A stretch of DNA of 7,899 nt from an uncultured Collinsella sp. (GCA_900552295.1 URZB01000065.1:1-7899); one strand, 5' to 3'; positions 1-6,218 are shown, counted from the first letter of the stretch. Program-made: numbers and translations. Notes: generated from the letters alone by a model not told the origin.

Positions 1-912
1 GTTGTAGATCTCGTCCCAGCGGTCCATGACCAGGTGGCCGGTCTTGGGATCCATGGCGTTGAGCTTGCCGCAGGTATTGGCGGTCTTGAGCACCGTGACG
101 TCGTCGGCACCAGCAGCAATGGCATGCGCAAAGCCGGCGATGGTCGAGTCGCCGGAACCCGTCGCGTTCACAGCCGCAATCGCGGGCGTCTTGGCGCGGA
201 ACGCACGACCCTCATGGAAGCCCACCGAACCGGCAGCGCCCATCGAAACGACAACCCAGGGAATACCGGCAAAGCGGCCATCGGCGGCAAGCGCCTCGCG
301 CAGGGCATCGACATCATCGGTCGTAAAGGACGTACCCAGCAGGCCGTTAATCTCGGTCAGGTTGGGCTTTACGAGCTCAGGCTTGGCATCGGACTCCAGC
401 GCGGCCTCCAGCGATGCACCCGAGGTGTCGAGCAGCACCTTGGCGCCCGCCTCCTCGGCGATCTTGACGAGCTCGGCATAGTAGCCGGCATCGACACCAC
501 GCGGCAGCGAGCCCGAAAGCGTCACAACGTCCACCTTCGCTGCAAGCTCGGCAAACTTGGCCGTAAAGGCCTCGAGCTCGGCCGGGGCGATCTGCGGGCC
601 GCTCTCCAAAAGCTCGGTCTGATTACCCTCGTGCAGAATATTCAGGCAAATGCGCGTCTCACCGGCGATGGGCACAAATTCGTTCTTGACGCCATCGGCA
701 TCCATGAGCTCGGCCATATAGGCACCCATGTGGCCGCCAAGCAGGCCAGTCGCGAGCACGTCGTCGCCCAGCTGCAGCAACACGCGGCTCACGTTGAGGC
801 CCTTACCGCCAGCGGTCTTTTCGGGCGTCACGCGGTTCACGTCGTCGATGATCAACTTGTCGAGCTGATAGCGCGTATCGATCGACGGGTTCATGGTAAC
901 GGTCAGAATCAT
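1..912 (-). CDS. lacC: Tagatose-6-phosphate kinase LacC (PfkB family), 3' end cut by window edge
   Basis: This cytoplasmic kinase phosphorylates D-tagatose 6-phosphate to the 1,6-bisphosphate with ATP. The 304 visible codons begin MILTVTMNPSIDTRYQL and reach the window edge without a stop. Compared with the usual ~310 residues, only a few C-terminal residues are missing. PfkB features are visible: the N-terminal glycine motif TAGGKGLNVSRVL near residues 33-45, GETR at 84-87, SGSLPRG at 133-139, VKPN at 181-184, and the C-terminal signature NATGSGDSTIAG at 249-260 with catalytic base Asp255. The start is supported by AGGAG at 919-923, six bases upstream. It lies 56 nt after lacX and is probably the last visible cistron of a lacABXC operon. 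Among PfkB relatives, 1-phosphofructokinase is the alternative, but the lacAB context and close resemblance to staphylococcal LacC favour this call. Confidence 0.93.
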   Translation of the reverse strand, partial: MILTVTMNPSIDTRYQLDKLIIDDVNRVTPEKTAGGKGLNVSRVLLQLGDDVLATGLLGGHMGAYMAELMDADGVKNEFVPIAGETRICLNILHEGNQTELLESGPQIAPAELEAFTAKFAELAAKVDVVTLSGSLPRGVDAGYYAELVKIAEEAGAKVLLDTSGASLEAALESDAKPELVKPNLTEINGLLGTSFTTDDVDALREALAADGRFAGIPWVVVSMGAAGSVGFHEGRAFRAKTPAIAAVNATGSGDSTIAGFAHAIAAGADDVTVLKTANTCGKLNAMDPKTGHLVMDRWDEIYN

Positions 913-968
913 ATTGAACTCCTGTTTCCGGGGCACGACACGCGCGACCCCAAACATACGATAGCTCG

Positions 969-1850
969 TTAAAGGATCTCGATCTCAAAGCCGCGGGTGA
1001 CGGTCTCCCCCGGCTTGGCCACCAGGCAGCCGCGCTTGTGCTCCAGAATATCGTCCTCGTCGGAGCAGGTGGACAGGCCGCCCCACGGTTCCACGGCCAC
1101 AAAGTCGCCCTCGGGCTTGCTCCACACAATCAGGTACGGCATATCGGGAAACGTCAGGCGCACGCCCTTGTCCTCGGTCTTCTTGGTCAGCGTAACCACG
1201 CGGCTCTCGAGCACGTCAAAGATGGTCTCTGCGAAGTCAAAGAGTTCGTGGGTCAGCGGCAGGTCATGGCCAACCATCGGGTTCTTGCTGCGATGCTCAA
1301 CATCAATCAAGCCCGTCGAGGGAACGGCAGTACAGAGCTCGGCGGCCTCGCGCTGATCGAAACGAAGCTCGTAGTCGTCATAGGACTCGCCCTCGTCAAG
1401 CGGGCACTTAAAGCCAGGGTGACCGCCCACAAAGAACGGCATGTCCTCGGTGCCCTCATTGGTCACCTCGTACGACACGGCCACCTTCTCCGCATCGATC
1501 GTGTAACGAGCAACGATCTTAAACGGATACGGGTACTGCTCGAGCAACTCGGCATGGTCGGCAGAGCTTAGGCTCAGCGCAACCATGTTGTCGCTCTGTT
1601 CCTCGAGCTTCCACTCCTGTTTGCGCGCAAAGCCGTGGCGGGCGAGCTTTACCTCGCGGCCGCCCATGGTCGTTGCGTGACCGTCACGAAGGCCACCGCA
1701 GATCGGGAAACAAATGGGCGCCCGCCCCGACCAGACCGCCGGATCACCCTGCCACAGGTACTCACGGCCGTTGGCCGCAATAGAAGTGAACGATCCGCCA
1801 GCCGTGCTCAACGCCACACGAATAGAACCGTTATCAAGAACAAACTCCAT
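969..1850 (-). CDS. lacX: Aldose 1-epimerase (galactose mutarotase), LacX type
   Basis: This 293-residue protein belongs to the aldose 1-epimerase family, which interconverts alpha and beta anomers of sugars such as galactose. Family landmarks are visible: a substrate-site RHGFAR with His72, GGHPGF at 142-147 with the presumed general-acid His144, and VAVEPWGG at 251-258 with the presumed catalytic base Glu254. The length fits the LacX branch. I chose the ATG at 1850 rather than an in-frame ATG at 1883: the protein then begins MEFVLDNGSIRVAL, where homology starts, and GGAAGG lies just upstream. The gene lies 119 nt after lacB and 56 nt before lacC on the same strand. LacX genes are known companions of lac-PTS operons, although the exact substrate, free or phosphorylated, cannot be read from the sequence. 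Confidence 0.88.
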   Translation of the reverse strand: MEFVLDNGSIRVALSTAGGSFTSIAANGREYLWQGDPAVWSGRAPICFPICGGLRDGHATTMGGREVKLARHGFARKQEWKLEEQSDNMVALSLSSADHAELLEQYPYPFKIVARYTIDAEKVAVSYEVTNEGTEDMPFFVGGHPGFKCPLDEGESYDDYELRFDQREAAELCTAVPSTGLIDVEHRSKNPMVGHDLPLTHELFDFAETIFDVLESRVVTLTKKTEDKGVRLTFPDMPYLIVWSKPEGDFVAVEPWGGLSTCSDEDDILEHKRGCLVAKPGETVTRGFEIEIL

Positions 1851-1872
1851 AGGAGCCTTCCCTTTCTTACGA

Positions 1873-1896
1873 CAGCCCGCCAAGTCAATAGGGCTG
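1873..1896 (-). other. Small hairpin upstream of the lacX ribosome binding site
   Basis: CAGCCC at 1873-1878 and GGGCTG at 1891-1896 form a perfect six-pair GC-rich stem with a 12-nt loop. It lies in the 119-nt gap between lacB and lacX, just 5' of the lacX Shine-Dalgarno region. No T-run follows, so it is not a typical terminator. It could stabilise or process the message, or be chance. No recognised riboswitch fold was seen in the gap. Confidence 0.3.
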
Positions 1897-1969
1897 ATAG
1901 AAAACCGGCCCGCGCCCCATCACAGAAACGCGAGCCGTCAACGGACTAGTTAATTACGCCGGATACCCG

Positions 1970-2494
1970 CTAATCATGGTATTCGCCGCGGTCCCACTTC
2001 TCGAGGAACTCGTCAAAGAAGTGCGGGTCAGCCTGAGTCTCGGCGTCGGCCTTATTGCAGGCATCGATCTTGGCGATCAGGGCATCGTGCTCGGGGGTCT
2101 TCTCGTAGGGCTCCTCCAGGAAGGCAAGCATGATATCGGCCATCAGGAACTCGCCGGTGATCTTGCCGCCAAAGCCCACGATGTTGGCGTTGAGCTCGCG
2201 ACGGGCATACAGGGCAGAGGTCATGTCGCGGACCAAGGCGCAGCGGGCGCCGGGAACCTTGTTGACGGCGTTGGTGATGCCGATGCCGGTACCGCACAGG
2301 GCCACGCCAAAGTCGGCCTTGCCGCTGGCAACAGCCTCGCCCACGGCCTTACCGTAGATGGGGTAGTGCGTACGGGTGTGGCTGTAGGTGCCGCAGTCGA
2401 GCACCTTGTAGCCAGCCTGCTCCAGGCGGTCGGCCAGATAGATCTTCTCGTCCGTAACGATATGGTCGCAACCGATTGCGATGGTCTTCTTCAT
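1970..2494 (-). CDS. lacB: Galactose-6-phosphate isomerase subunit LacB
   Basis: This is the larger subunit of the heteromeric enzyme that converts D-galactose 6-phosphate to D-tagatose 6-phosphate in the cytoplasm. The 174 residues match LacB, which is usually about 171. It is an RpiB/LacAB fold protein beginning [13 protein letters not shown], with Asp10-His11 in the phosphosugar site, [15 protein letters not shown] at 41-55, and the CGTGIGIT loop at 67-74 carrying the Cys expected for the isomerase active site. The C-terminal [19 protein letters not shown] is typical of LacB rather than RpiB. AAAGGA about eight bases upstream supports the start. It lies 63 nt after lacA and 119 nt before lacX. 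An RpiB-type pentose isomerase is unlikely, given the adjacent lacA. Confidence 0.95.
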   Translation of the reverse strand: MKKTIAIGCDHIVTDEKIYLADRLEQAGYKVLDCGTYSHTRTHYPIYGKAVGEAVASGKADFGVALCGTGIGITNAVNKVPGARCALVRDMTSALYARRELNANIVGFGGKITGEFLMADIMLAFLEEPYEKTPEHDALIAKIDACNKADAETQADPHFFDEFLEKWDRGEYHD

Positions 2495-2557
2495 CAGAAC
2501 GTCCTTTCGTCTGAATTCACAAGTTGAGGTAGAAGTTCGAGTTCTCGGTGGCTCTCG

Positions 2558-2986
2558 TTAGGCCATCTTGTTGAGCATGTCGACACGGATCTGGTGACGG
2601 CCGCCGGCGTACTGGGCGCGCAGGAACTCGCGGGCGATCTTCTTGGCGACCTCGGTGCCCACAACGCCCGGGCCCATGGTGACCATGCGCGAGCCGTTGT
2701 GCTCGCGGGTCATGTAGGCGGAACGCTCGTCGGAAATGTTGGCGACGACCATGCCCTTTATCTTGACGGCGGCCATATAGGAGCCGACGCCGTACTTATC
2801 GAATGCGAAGCCCTGGGAATCCTTGTGCTCCAGCAGGTCCTTGGCAACGGCGGTCGCGGAATCGACAAAGTCCGCGGCAGGGGTCTCGGAATAGTCGACG
2901 ACCTCGTGACCGTCGGCGATGAGCATCTCCTTGATGGACTCCTTCATCGACATACCGTCGGCATCGGAAGCGATTACAACCCTCAT
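2558..2986 (-). CDS. lacA: Galactose-6-phosphate isomerase subunit LacA
   Basis: This is the small subunit that partners LacB in isomerising galactose 6-phosphate to tagatose 6-phosphate. At 142 residues it has the normal LacA length. It begins MRVVIASDADGMSMKE and ends RVDMLNKMA. As in other LacA proteins, the loop that is CGTG in LacB and RpiB is here DKYGVGSY at 63-70, without the Cys, so the subunit probably depends on LacB for a complete active site. REHNGSRMVTMG at 94-105 and AGGRHQIR at 127-134 hold the conserved His and Arg residues. An excellent Shine-Dalgarno, AAGGAGG, lies just upstream of the ATG. It is the first gene of the minus-strand lacABXC cluster and is preceded by a long regulatory region. 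Confidence 0.95.
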   Translation of the reverse strand: MRVVIASDADGMSMKESIKEMLIADGHEVVDYSETPAADFVDSATAVAKDLLEHKDSQGFAFDKYGVGSYMAAVKIKGMVVANISDERSAYMTREHNGSRMVTMGPGVVGTEVAKKIAREFLRAQYAGGRHQIRVDMLNKMA

Positions 2987-3080
2987 GACATCCTCCTTGA
3001 GAGATACGCAGGTGCGTAGTTTCTGTTTGGAAGTGTTGAATCGCGTTCAGGTCCGGGCATCTGAATGTGCGGTTCTTCAC

Positions 3081-3110
3081 TGTTCATGTTTATTTGAACA
3101 CATTCGAACA
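3081..3110. promoter_or_regulatory. Cluster of TGTTC/GAACA operator-like elements at the lacA promoter
   Basis: TGTTCA at 3081-3086 and TGAACA at 3095-3100 form an inverted repeat with an 8-bp spacer. TGAACA (3095-3100) and CGAACA (3105-3110) form a direct repeat with a 10-bp period; on the minus strand this reads TGTTCG-N4-TGTTCA. The same direct repeat lies upstream of lacF at 5101-5116. It sits inside the candidate lacA promoter, where a bound repressor would block polymerase. Helically phased direct repeats of this kind resemble sites of DeoR-family sugar-phosphate repressors such as LacR, but no such regulator is in the window. Confidence 0.5.
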
Positions 3111-3120
3111 TCAACTGCAA
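3092..3120 (-). promoter_or_regulatory. Candidate lacA promoter (-35/-10)
   Basis: On the minus strand TTGCAG (3115-3120) and TCAAAT (3092-3097) are 17 bp apart. These are modest matches to a sigma-70-type promoter in an AT-rich island that contrasts with the GC-rich genes. The implied leader is about 100 nt. Other hexamer choices are possible; TTGATG at 3109-3114 could also act as a -35. Confidence 0.4.
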
Positions 3121-3137
3121 GAATTATTTGTTTATCT

Positions 3138-3187
3138 TTGTTCTTTTTTGAACAAATACCGTTTACGGATGATTGCTGACCGTTTGG
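3138..3187 (+). promoter_or_regulatory. 21-bp phased TTGTTC / ACCGTTT array upstream of lacA
   Basis: GTT cores recur at exact 21-bp steps: TTGTTC at 3138-3143, ACCGTTTACGG at 3158-3168 and ACCGTTT at 3179-3185. A perfect inverted repeat, TGTTC-N6-GAACA (3139-3154), overlaps the first element. A matching array with the same internal spacing lies upstream of lacF at 5058-5107, in the opposite absolute orientation, with 32 of 50 positions identical by hand alignment. Its near edge is about 17 bp beyond the candidate lacA -35, a position suited to an activator. The regulator is unknown. Confidence 0.55.
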
Positions 3188-3225
3188 AATCGGGAAAAAC
3201 CTAGCCTGCCACGTATTCATCAAAC

Positions 3226-3261
3226 AAAAAGGGCGGCCGAGAACGCATCTCGGCCGCCCTT
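3226..3261 (-). terminator. Rho-independent terminator of the membrane-protein gene
   Basis: A perfect 13-bp stem, AGGGCGGCCGAGA at 3230-3242 with its complement at 3248-3260, encloses a 5-nt loop (ACGCA). On the minus strand the stem is followed by TTTTTG. It lies 35 nt past the stop of the 3296-4309 gene and isolates that gene from lacA. Confidence 0.9.
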
Positions 3262-3295
3262 CGGCGGTATATCCCGGTATATACAGCTGTTTTAG

Positions 3296-4309
3296 TTACT
3301 CAGACCGTACGCTCTTCTTGGCGTGCTTGGACGGAGCGCTCAGAAAGCGGCCCGTCAAATAGTTCGCGGGACCGGAGATATCAATCCCCAACAGCGTGTG
3401 TCCCAGCCACAAAAACGCCGCGAGCACCAGCAATGGAATCACGCACGAGGTCACGATCATCACGATGACGCCTTCGATAAGGTCGGTCACCTGCTGCACA
3501 ATTTCATTGGTCATCTGCTTGGCACCGCTGGTCACCGATGTGACGAGACCCGAGGCGCCGTCGGCAAGCTGCTCAAGCACATTCTTGGACTCTGTGGACT
3601 CGGTCTTTTTCTTGCTTGCTTTGGAGCTGTCGCTATCTGCCGCACCCGCAGCGTCAGCCGCCTTTTGCTCGGCTTGCTCGATGCTAACGCGATACGTTTC
3701 GTCGACCTTCTGCGACACCCAAACGCTTGCAGGCACCAACGCCATGCCAATTATGGCGACCACCAGCACACGCGTTGCCACGCGGCGAATGACCGTGCTC
3801 GTACTCCAGCGTCCGTGAATGCCAAGCGACACTGCAAAGAGCACCAGCGCAAACGGAATCAGGATGCCCAGACCAACCGACCACAAAATGGTCAGCAGGT
3901 ATTTCTCGAGGTAGAGCACGGCAAGCACGATGCCCAAGTTACCCGAAAGCTGTGCGAGCTGCTCGGCAACCGGCGTTCCCGTATCACCCGGCAGTGCAGT
4001 GATACCCGCAGATAGGGCGACGCACGAGGTCGTGAGCGCCAAAACATTGCCCTTCTTTTGATCGATGACCTCGATGGTGGAGTCCCAAGTTTTGGTATCG
4101 GCGAAATGCGGACGAGCCACAAAGCCCGACAGCAGCGCCAGTACCACGAGCGCAACGATAAAGCCAATCTGCAGTTTTTTGTTTGCGCACACGACATCGG
4201 ACAGACTGGGCTGCAGCTCGGTTACCGTCGTGTGCTCGGTTATCTGGACAGGACGTCCATGAGCCATCTCGTGCGCGTCTCTTTTTTGTATTGACCCGTT
4301 ATCCGGCAT
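3296..4309 (-). CDS. Uncharacterised multi-pass membrane protein
   Basis: I do not recognise this 337-residue protein and assign no function. An N-terminal hydrophilic stretch (1-45) is followed by hydrophobic segments at about 47-65, 89-105, 124-141, 142-165, 179-199 and 281-304. Between the last two lies a polar region (~202-280) rich in Ala, Ser, Lys and Glu, with a Lys/Ser tract near 226-242. The tail is basic. The most distinctive stretch is SAGITALPGDTGTPVAEQLA at 100-119, containing a PGDTGTP turn. There is no cleavable-type signal peptide at the start. The ATG at 4309 is backed by a strong GAGGAGG (4317-4323) with a 7-nt spacer; an internal ATG at 4267 lacks such support. It has its own terminator and probably its own promoter, so it looks like an independent unit set inside the lac locus. 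A link to sugar uptake is possible but unproven. Confidence 0.8.
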   Translation of the reverse strand: MPDNGSIQKRDAHEMAHGRPVQITEHTTVTELQPSLSDVVCANKKLQIGFIVALVVLALLSGFVARPHFADTKTWDSTIEVIDQKKGNVLALTTSCVALSAGITALPGDTGTPVAEQLAQLSGNLGIVLAVLYLEKYLLTILWSVGLGILIPFALVLFAVSLGIHGRWSTSTVIRRVATRVLVVAIIGMALVPASVWVSQKVDETYRVSIEQAEQKAADAAGAADSDSSKASKKKTESTESKNVLEQLADGASGLVTSVTSGAKQMTNEIVQQVTDLIEGVIVMIVTSCVIPLLVLAAFLWLGHTLLGIDISGPANYLTGRFLSAPSKHAKKSVRSE

Positions 4310-4316
4310 TTGGATA

Positions 4317-4353
4317 CCTCCTCAGTCCGGTCTGTATTGCGGATGGAAGTATA
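4317..4353 (-). promoter_or_regulatory. RBS and candidate -10 of the membrane-protein gene
   Basis: On the minus strand TATACT (4348-4353) is a good -10 hexamer, and GAGGAGG (4317-4323) is a near-ideal ribosome binding site for the ATG at 4309. No convincing -35 is seen 16-18 bp upstream of the -10. Independent transcription is therefore likely but not certain. Confidence 0.45.
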
Positions 4354-4402
4354 CCCACCCATCGAAAAACCGAACGGGAGGGCGTGCAGAAGCTCCAAGA
4401 CT

Positions 4403-4442
4403 GTCCCCAATGACTAGTCGTTTAAGAACGTCCCCAATGACT
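4403..4442. repeat. Direct repeat GTCCCCAATGACT, two copies
   Basis: The 13-mer GTCCCCAATGACT occurs exactly at 4403-4415 and 4430-4442, a 27-bp period, with TAGTCGTTTAAGAAC-type sequence between. It lies in non-coding DNA beside the long hairpin at 4454-4520. From memory, similar TTGGGGAC-containing motifs recur around REP-associated transposases and dispersed repeats in gut actinobacteria. No transposase is present, so this is at most a non-autonomous remnant. Confidence 0.6.
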
Positions 4443-4453
4443 GTCTCGGGATG

Positions 4454-4520
4454 AGTTGCGGTGGAATAGGGATTGTTTTGCGCCCGCCGGCCCCTATTCA
4501 GTCCCCATTTCACCGCAACT
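4454..4520. repeat. REP/MITE-like imperfect palindrome (67 bp)
   Basis: AGTTGCGGTG at 4454-4463 is the exact reverse complement of CACCGCAACT at 4511-4520. The arms continue imperfectly inward (GAATAGGGATTG against CAGTCCCCATTT). An alternative perfect 8-bp pairing joins GAATAGGG (4464-4471) to CCCTATTC (4492-4499), with a GC-rich centre (CGCCCGCCGGCC). The two competing pairings and the position between genes are typical of dispersed REP-like elements. It is not an obvious terminator, because no T-run flanks it. Confidence 0.6.
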
Positions 4521-4533
4521 TGGAGGAGGACAG

Positions 4534-4567
4534 AAAAAGCCCTGCCGCGGGTAGCGGCAGAGCTTTT
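4534..4567 (-). terminator. Rho-independent terminator downstream of lacF
   Basis: CTGCCGC (4542-4548) pairs with GCGGCAG (4554-4560) around the loop GGGTA. After one mismatch the stem continues as AAAAGC (4535-4540) against GCTTTT (4562-4567). On the minus strand five T residues follow. It lies about 28 nt past the lacF stop. Confidence 0.85.
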
Positions 4568-4594
4568 GGAAGGGGACTTGGTTGTGAGGGCTCG

Positions 4595-4933
4595 TTAGGC
4601 GAGCTTGGCCTCGAGCTCGGCGATGCGCTTGTAGGCATCGATGGTAAAGCGGGTCTGCTTCTCCAGGATCATAGTGGTCATGAGGGTGTCCTGAGCGTGA
4701 GCCATGATGAAGGTCATCTCCATCTCGCCACCGCCGGCCTCCTGCGAAAGCAGTTTGGTCTGCGTGTCGTGGGCACCGATGAGCGCATCGCTGGCATCCT
4801 TGTGCAGCTGTTCGGCCTTCTCAAAGTCACCCTCGCGAGCAGCATCGAGCGCTGCAAGCAGATCGGTCTGGGCGTCACCTGCGTATGCGACGATCTCGAA
4901 TCCAACCATCGAGATTTCTTCTTTGGTTGCCAT
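4595..4933 (-). CDS. lacF: PTS lactose/cellobiose-family IIA component LacF
   Basis: This soluble phosphocarrier takes phosphate from HPr and passes it to the IIB domain of the lactose-type permease. The 112 residues cover the all-helical PTS IIA(Lac) domain at normal length. AHDTQTKLLSQEA at 54-66 is the family motif, and IMAHAQDTLMT at 76-86 carries the phosphorylated His79 and the metal-ligand Asp82. MVGFEIVAYAGDA at 9-21 matches the first helix. The ATG is preceded by AAAGGA with an 8-nt spacer. It is transcribed alone: the LacI-type gene is 214 bp upstream on the same strand, and a terminator follows closely. The cellobiose-type IIA (CelC/ChbA) is the alternative, but neighbouring lacE, lacA and lacB favour LacF. 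Separation of lacF from lacE by the regulator gene is unusual; they are adjacent in the classic operons. Confidence 0.92.
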   Translation of the reverse strand: MATKEEISMVGFEIVAYAGDAQTDLLAALDAAREGDFEKAEQLHKDASDALIGAHDTQTKLLSQEAGGGEMEMTFIMAHAQDTLMTTMILEKQTRFTIDAYKRIAELEAKLA

Positions 4934-5011
4934 ATTGCGTTCCTTTCACATATGAACCAATGGAGAGCATCGCGTCCGGGCATACGCGCTGCGTTGTGTA
5001 TGACAGAAACA

Positions 5012-5041
5012 ATAACATTCAAACAAAAAAGAACAGCTCAA
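5012..5041 (-). promoter_or_regulatory. Candidate lacF promoter
   Basis: On the minus strand TTGAGC (5036-5041) and TGTTAT (5012-5017) are 18 bp apart, each a four-to-five-of-six match to the consensus. The region is AT-rich. TGTTC directly follows the -35, and the phased array at 5058-5107 begins 16 bp further upstream. Confidence 0.35.
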
Positions 5042-5057
5042 AACGTAATTTCGAACT

Positions 5058-5116
5058 ATGAACGGTCACTTTTCGCCCGTGAACGGTTTTTAAACCAATC
5101 TGAACAATATCGAACA
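5058..5116 (-). promoter_or_regulatory. 21-bp phased ACCGTTC / TTGTTC array upstream of lacF
   Basis: On the plus strand TGAAC recurs at 5059, 5080 and 5101, exact 21-bp steps. The first two extend to TGAACGGT. CGAACA follows 10 bp after the third. Read on the minus strand this is TGTTCG-N4-TGTTCA overlapping TTGTTC, then ACCGTTCACGG, then ACCGTTCA. The internal spacing equals that of the array upstream of lacA (3138-3187), and TGTTCG-N4-TGTTCA also occurs at 3095-3110. Direct repeats two helical turns apart suit a dimer or pair of dimers binding one DNA face, as in AraC-type activators. Identity of the binder is inference. Confidence 0.55.
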
Positions 5117-5147
5117 CAATTATCGGCAACCCAAACAGAGCCGCACC

Positions 5148-6152
5148 CTAACGCAAATCGCGCACCGTATCGCCCTCTACGAGCACACCGGGGATCAGCA
5201 TGCGCTCCACGCCAGACGCACCCCCATCGGCGCCGGCAATCTTGTCGACCGCCCACATGCCGACGCGCTTGTTGTCAAAGCGCACCGTGGTCAGGCGACG
5301 GTCGGGCACGATATCGCCCAGGCTGTCATCAACACCCACCACGCTCACGTCCTCGGGCACACGCCTTCCGCACGACTCGAGCCCGCGAATGCAGCCGTAG
5401 GCCATGGCATCGTTGGAAGCATAAATGGCCGTACAGGTCGGATCTTCCGCCAGAGCCTGACCAGCAGCATATCCGCTCTGTGCCGTCCAATCCCCACGGA
5501 CGAGTCGCGGCGGTTCAATACCATGCGCGTGCAGGGTCTCGCGCCAGCCTTCCTCGCGCTGCATGCCCGAAAGCGAACGCTCGGGGCACGAGATAAAGTG
5601 CACCGTCTTATGCCCTTGCTCCAGCAGATACTCGACCACCTGGCGCGAGCAATCAAACTGGTCGTTATCGACCGTCGAGCACAGCGGATGTTCCAACATG
5701 GTAACGAGCACCGTCTGCATACCGGGCAGCGGCTCAAAGGTGCCAAAGTCTGCCGGCATACGGTTCATGATCACAACCATACCGTCCACCGGAAGCGCAC
5801 TCATGCGCGACGACGCGCTCTCGAGGGTGTAGGGATGTCCATCTACTTTAGTAAGGGTGATGGCGTAGCCGTGCTTGTCGGCGGCGGCAGCAAAACCCTC
5901 CATGCGGTCGAGGTTTCCGGTGCCGGTGATGTTGAACATGGCGACGCCGACGGTCTTGAACTTGCCGCGGCGCAGCGATCGGCCGGCAAAATTGGGTCGA
6001 TACCCGAGCTCGCGCATAGCGGCACGCACGCGCTCCTTGGTCTCGGGGCGCACGCTGGGCGAATCGTGCACGGTGCGCGAGACCGTCTGCTCCGAGACGC
6101 CCGCAAGACGTGCCACGTCCTTAACGGATACCGATTTTTTAACAGCCGCCAT
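5148..6152 (-). CDS. LacI-family transcriptional regulator
   Basis: This 334-residue protein is a full-length LacI/GalR-family regulator, expected to bind DNA as a dimer or tetramer and respond to a sugar ligand. The N-terminal helix-turn-helix is visible: VSVKDVARLAGVSEQTVSRT at 8-27. The hinge helix follows (YRPNFAGRSLRRGK, 51-64) with the minor-groove Leu60. The rest is a periplasmic-binding-protein-like sensor domain. It includes VDGMVVIMNR at 122-131, TAIYASNDAMAYG at 241-253 with ligand-type Asp248, and VPEDVSVVGVDDS at 265-277. The start has only a weak ribosome site (AGAAAGATC), but no better in-frame start exists. It is transcribed away from lacE across a shared region with two CG-centred palindromes that are good candidates for its operators. 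Classic tagatose-pathway operons use a DeoR-family LacR instead, so I give no symbol. Confidence 0.92.
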   Translation of the reverse strand: MAAVKKSVSVKDVARLAGVSEQTVSRTVHDSPSVRPETKERVRAAMRELGYRPNFAGRSLRRGKFKTVGVAMFNITGTGNLDRMEGFAAAADKHGYAITLTKVDGHPYTLESASSRMSALPVDGMVVIMNRMPADFGTFEPLPGMQTVLVTMLEHPLCSTVDNDQFDCSRQVVEYLLEQGHKTVHFISCPERSLSGMQREEGWRETLHAHGIEPPRLVRGDWTAQSGYAAGQALAEDPTCTAIYASNDAMAYGCIRGLESCGRRVPEDVSVVGVDDSLGDIVPDRRLTTVRFDNKRVGMWAVDKIAGADGGASGVERMLIPGVLVEGDTVRDLR

Positions 6153-6174
6153 AGGTCGATCTTTCTATGTCAAC

Positions 6175-6192
6175 GATGCCATCGCAGGCATC
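6175..6192. promoter_or_regulatory. Palindrome in the leader of the LacI-type gene
   Basis: GATGCC (6175-6180) and GGCATC (6187-6192) are inverted repeats around ATCGCA, giving an 18-bp palindrome with CG at its centre. It lies between a candidate -10 (TATACT on the minus strand, 6219-6224) and the start codon at 6152. It could be an autoregulatory operator or simply a leader hairpin. It does not share the AATG-type arms of the two stronger operators. Confidence 0.3.
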
Positions 6193-6218
6193 CCAACAGC
6201 CAAATTGAACGCCTCCAA

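Noticed and set aside
34..972. 312-codon plus-strand open frame opposite lacC
   Set aside because: It is antisense to a convincing PfkB kinase and has the His/Gly/Arg-rich composition of a codon-bias shadow.
1848..1883. Upstream ATG at 1883 as the lacX start
   Set aside because: It would add MAGCRKKGKAP through the ribosome-binding sequence itself; the ATG at 1850 has a proper GGAAGG and starts at the family's usual point.
3265..3282. Tandem CGGTATAT repeated at 10-bp period (3265-3272, 3275-3282)
   Set aside because: It is only two short copies between a stop codon and its terminator, with nothing to separate it from chance.
4451..5596. 381-codon plus-strand open frame crossing the REP-like hairpin, lacF and the LacI-type gene
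   Set aside because: It runs through non-coding repeats and antisense to two well-identified genes. The translation is compositionally biased (Arg/Pro/His-rich at the end) with no recognisable domain.
6169..6174. Perfect TTGACA -35-like hexamer on the minus strand
   Set aside because: It lies only 17 bp before the LacI-type start codon, so any -10 would fall inside the gene, and no -10-like hexamer is found there.
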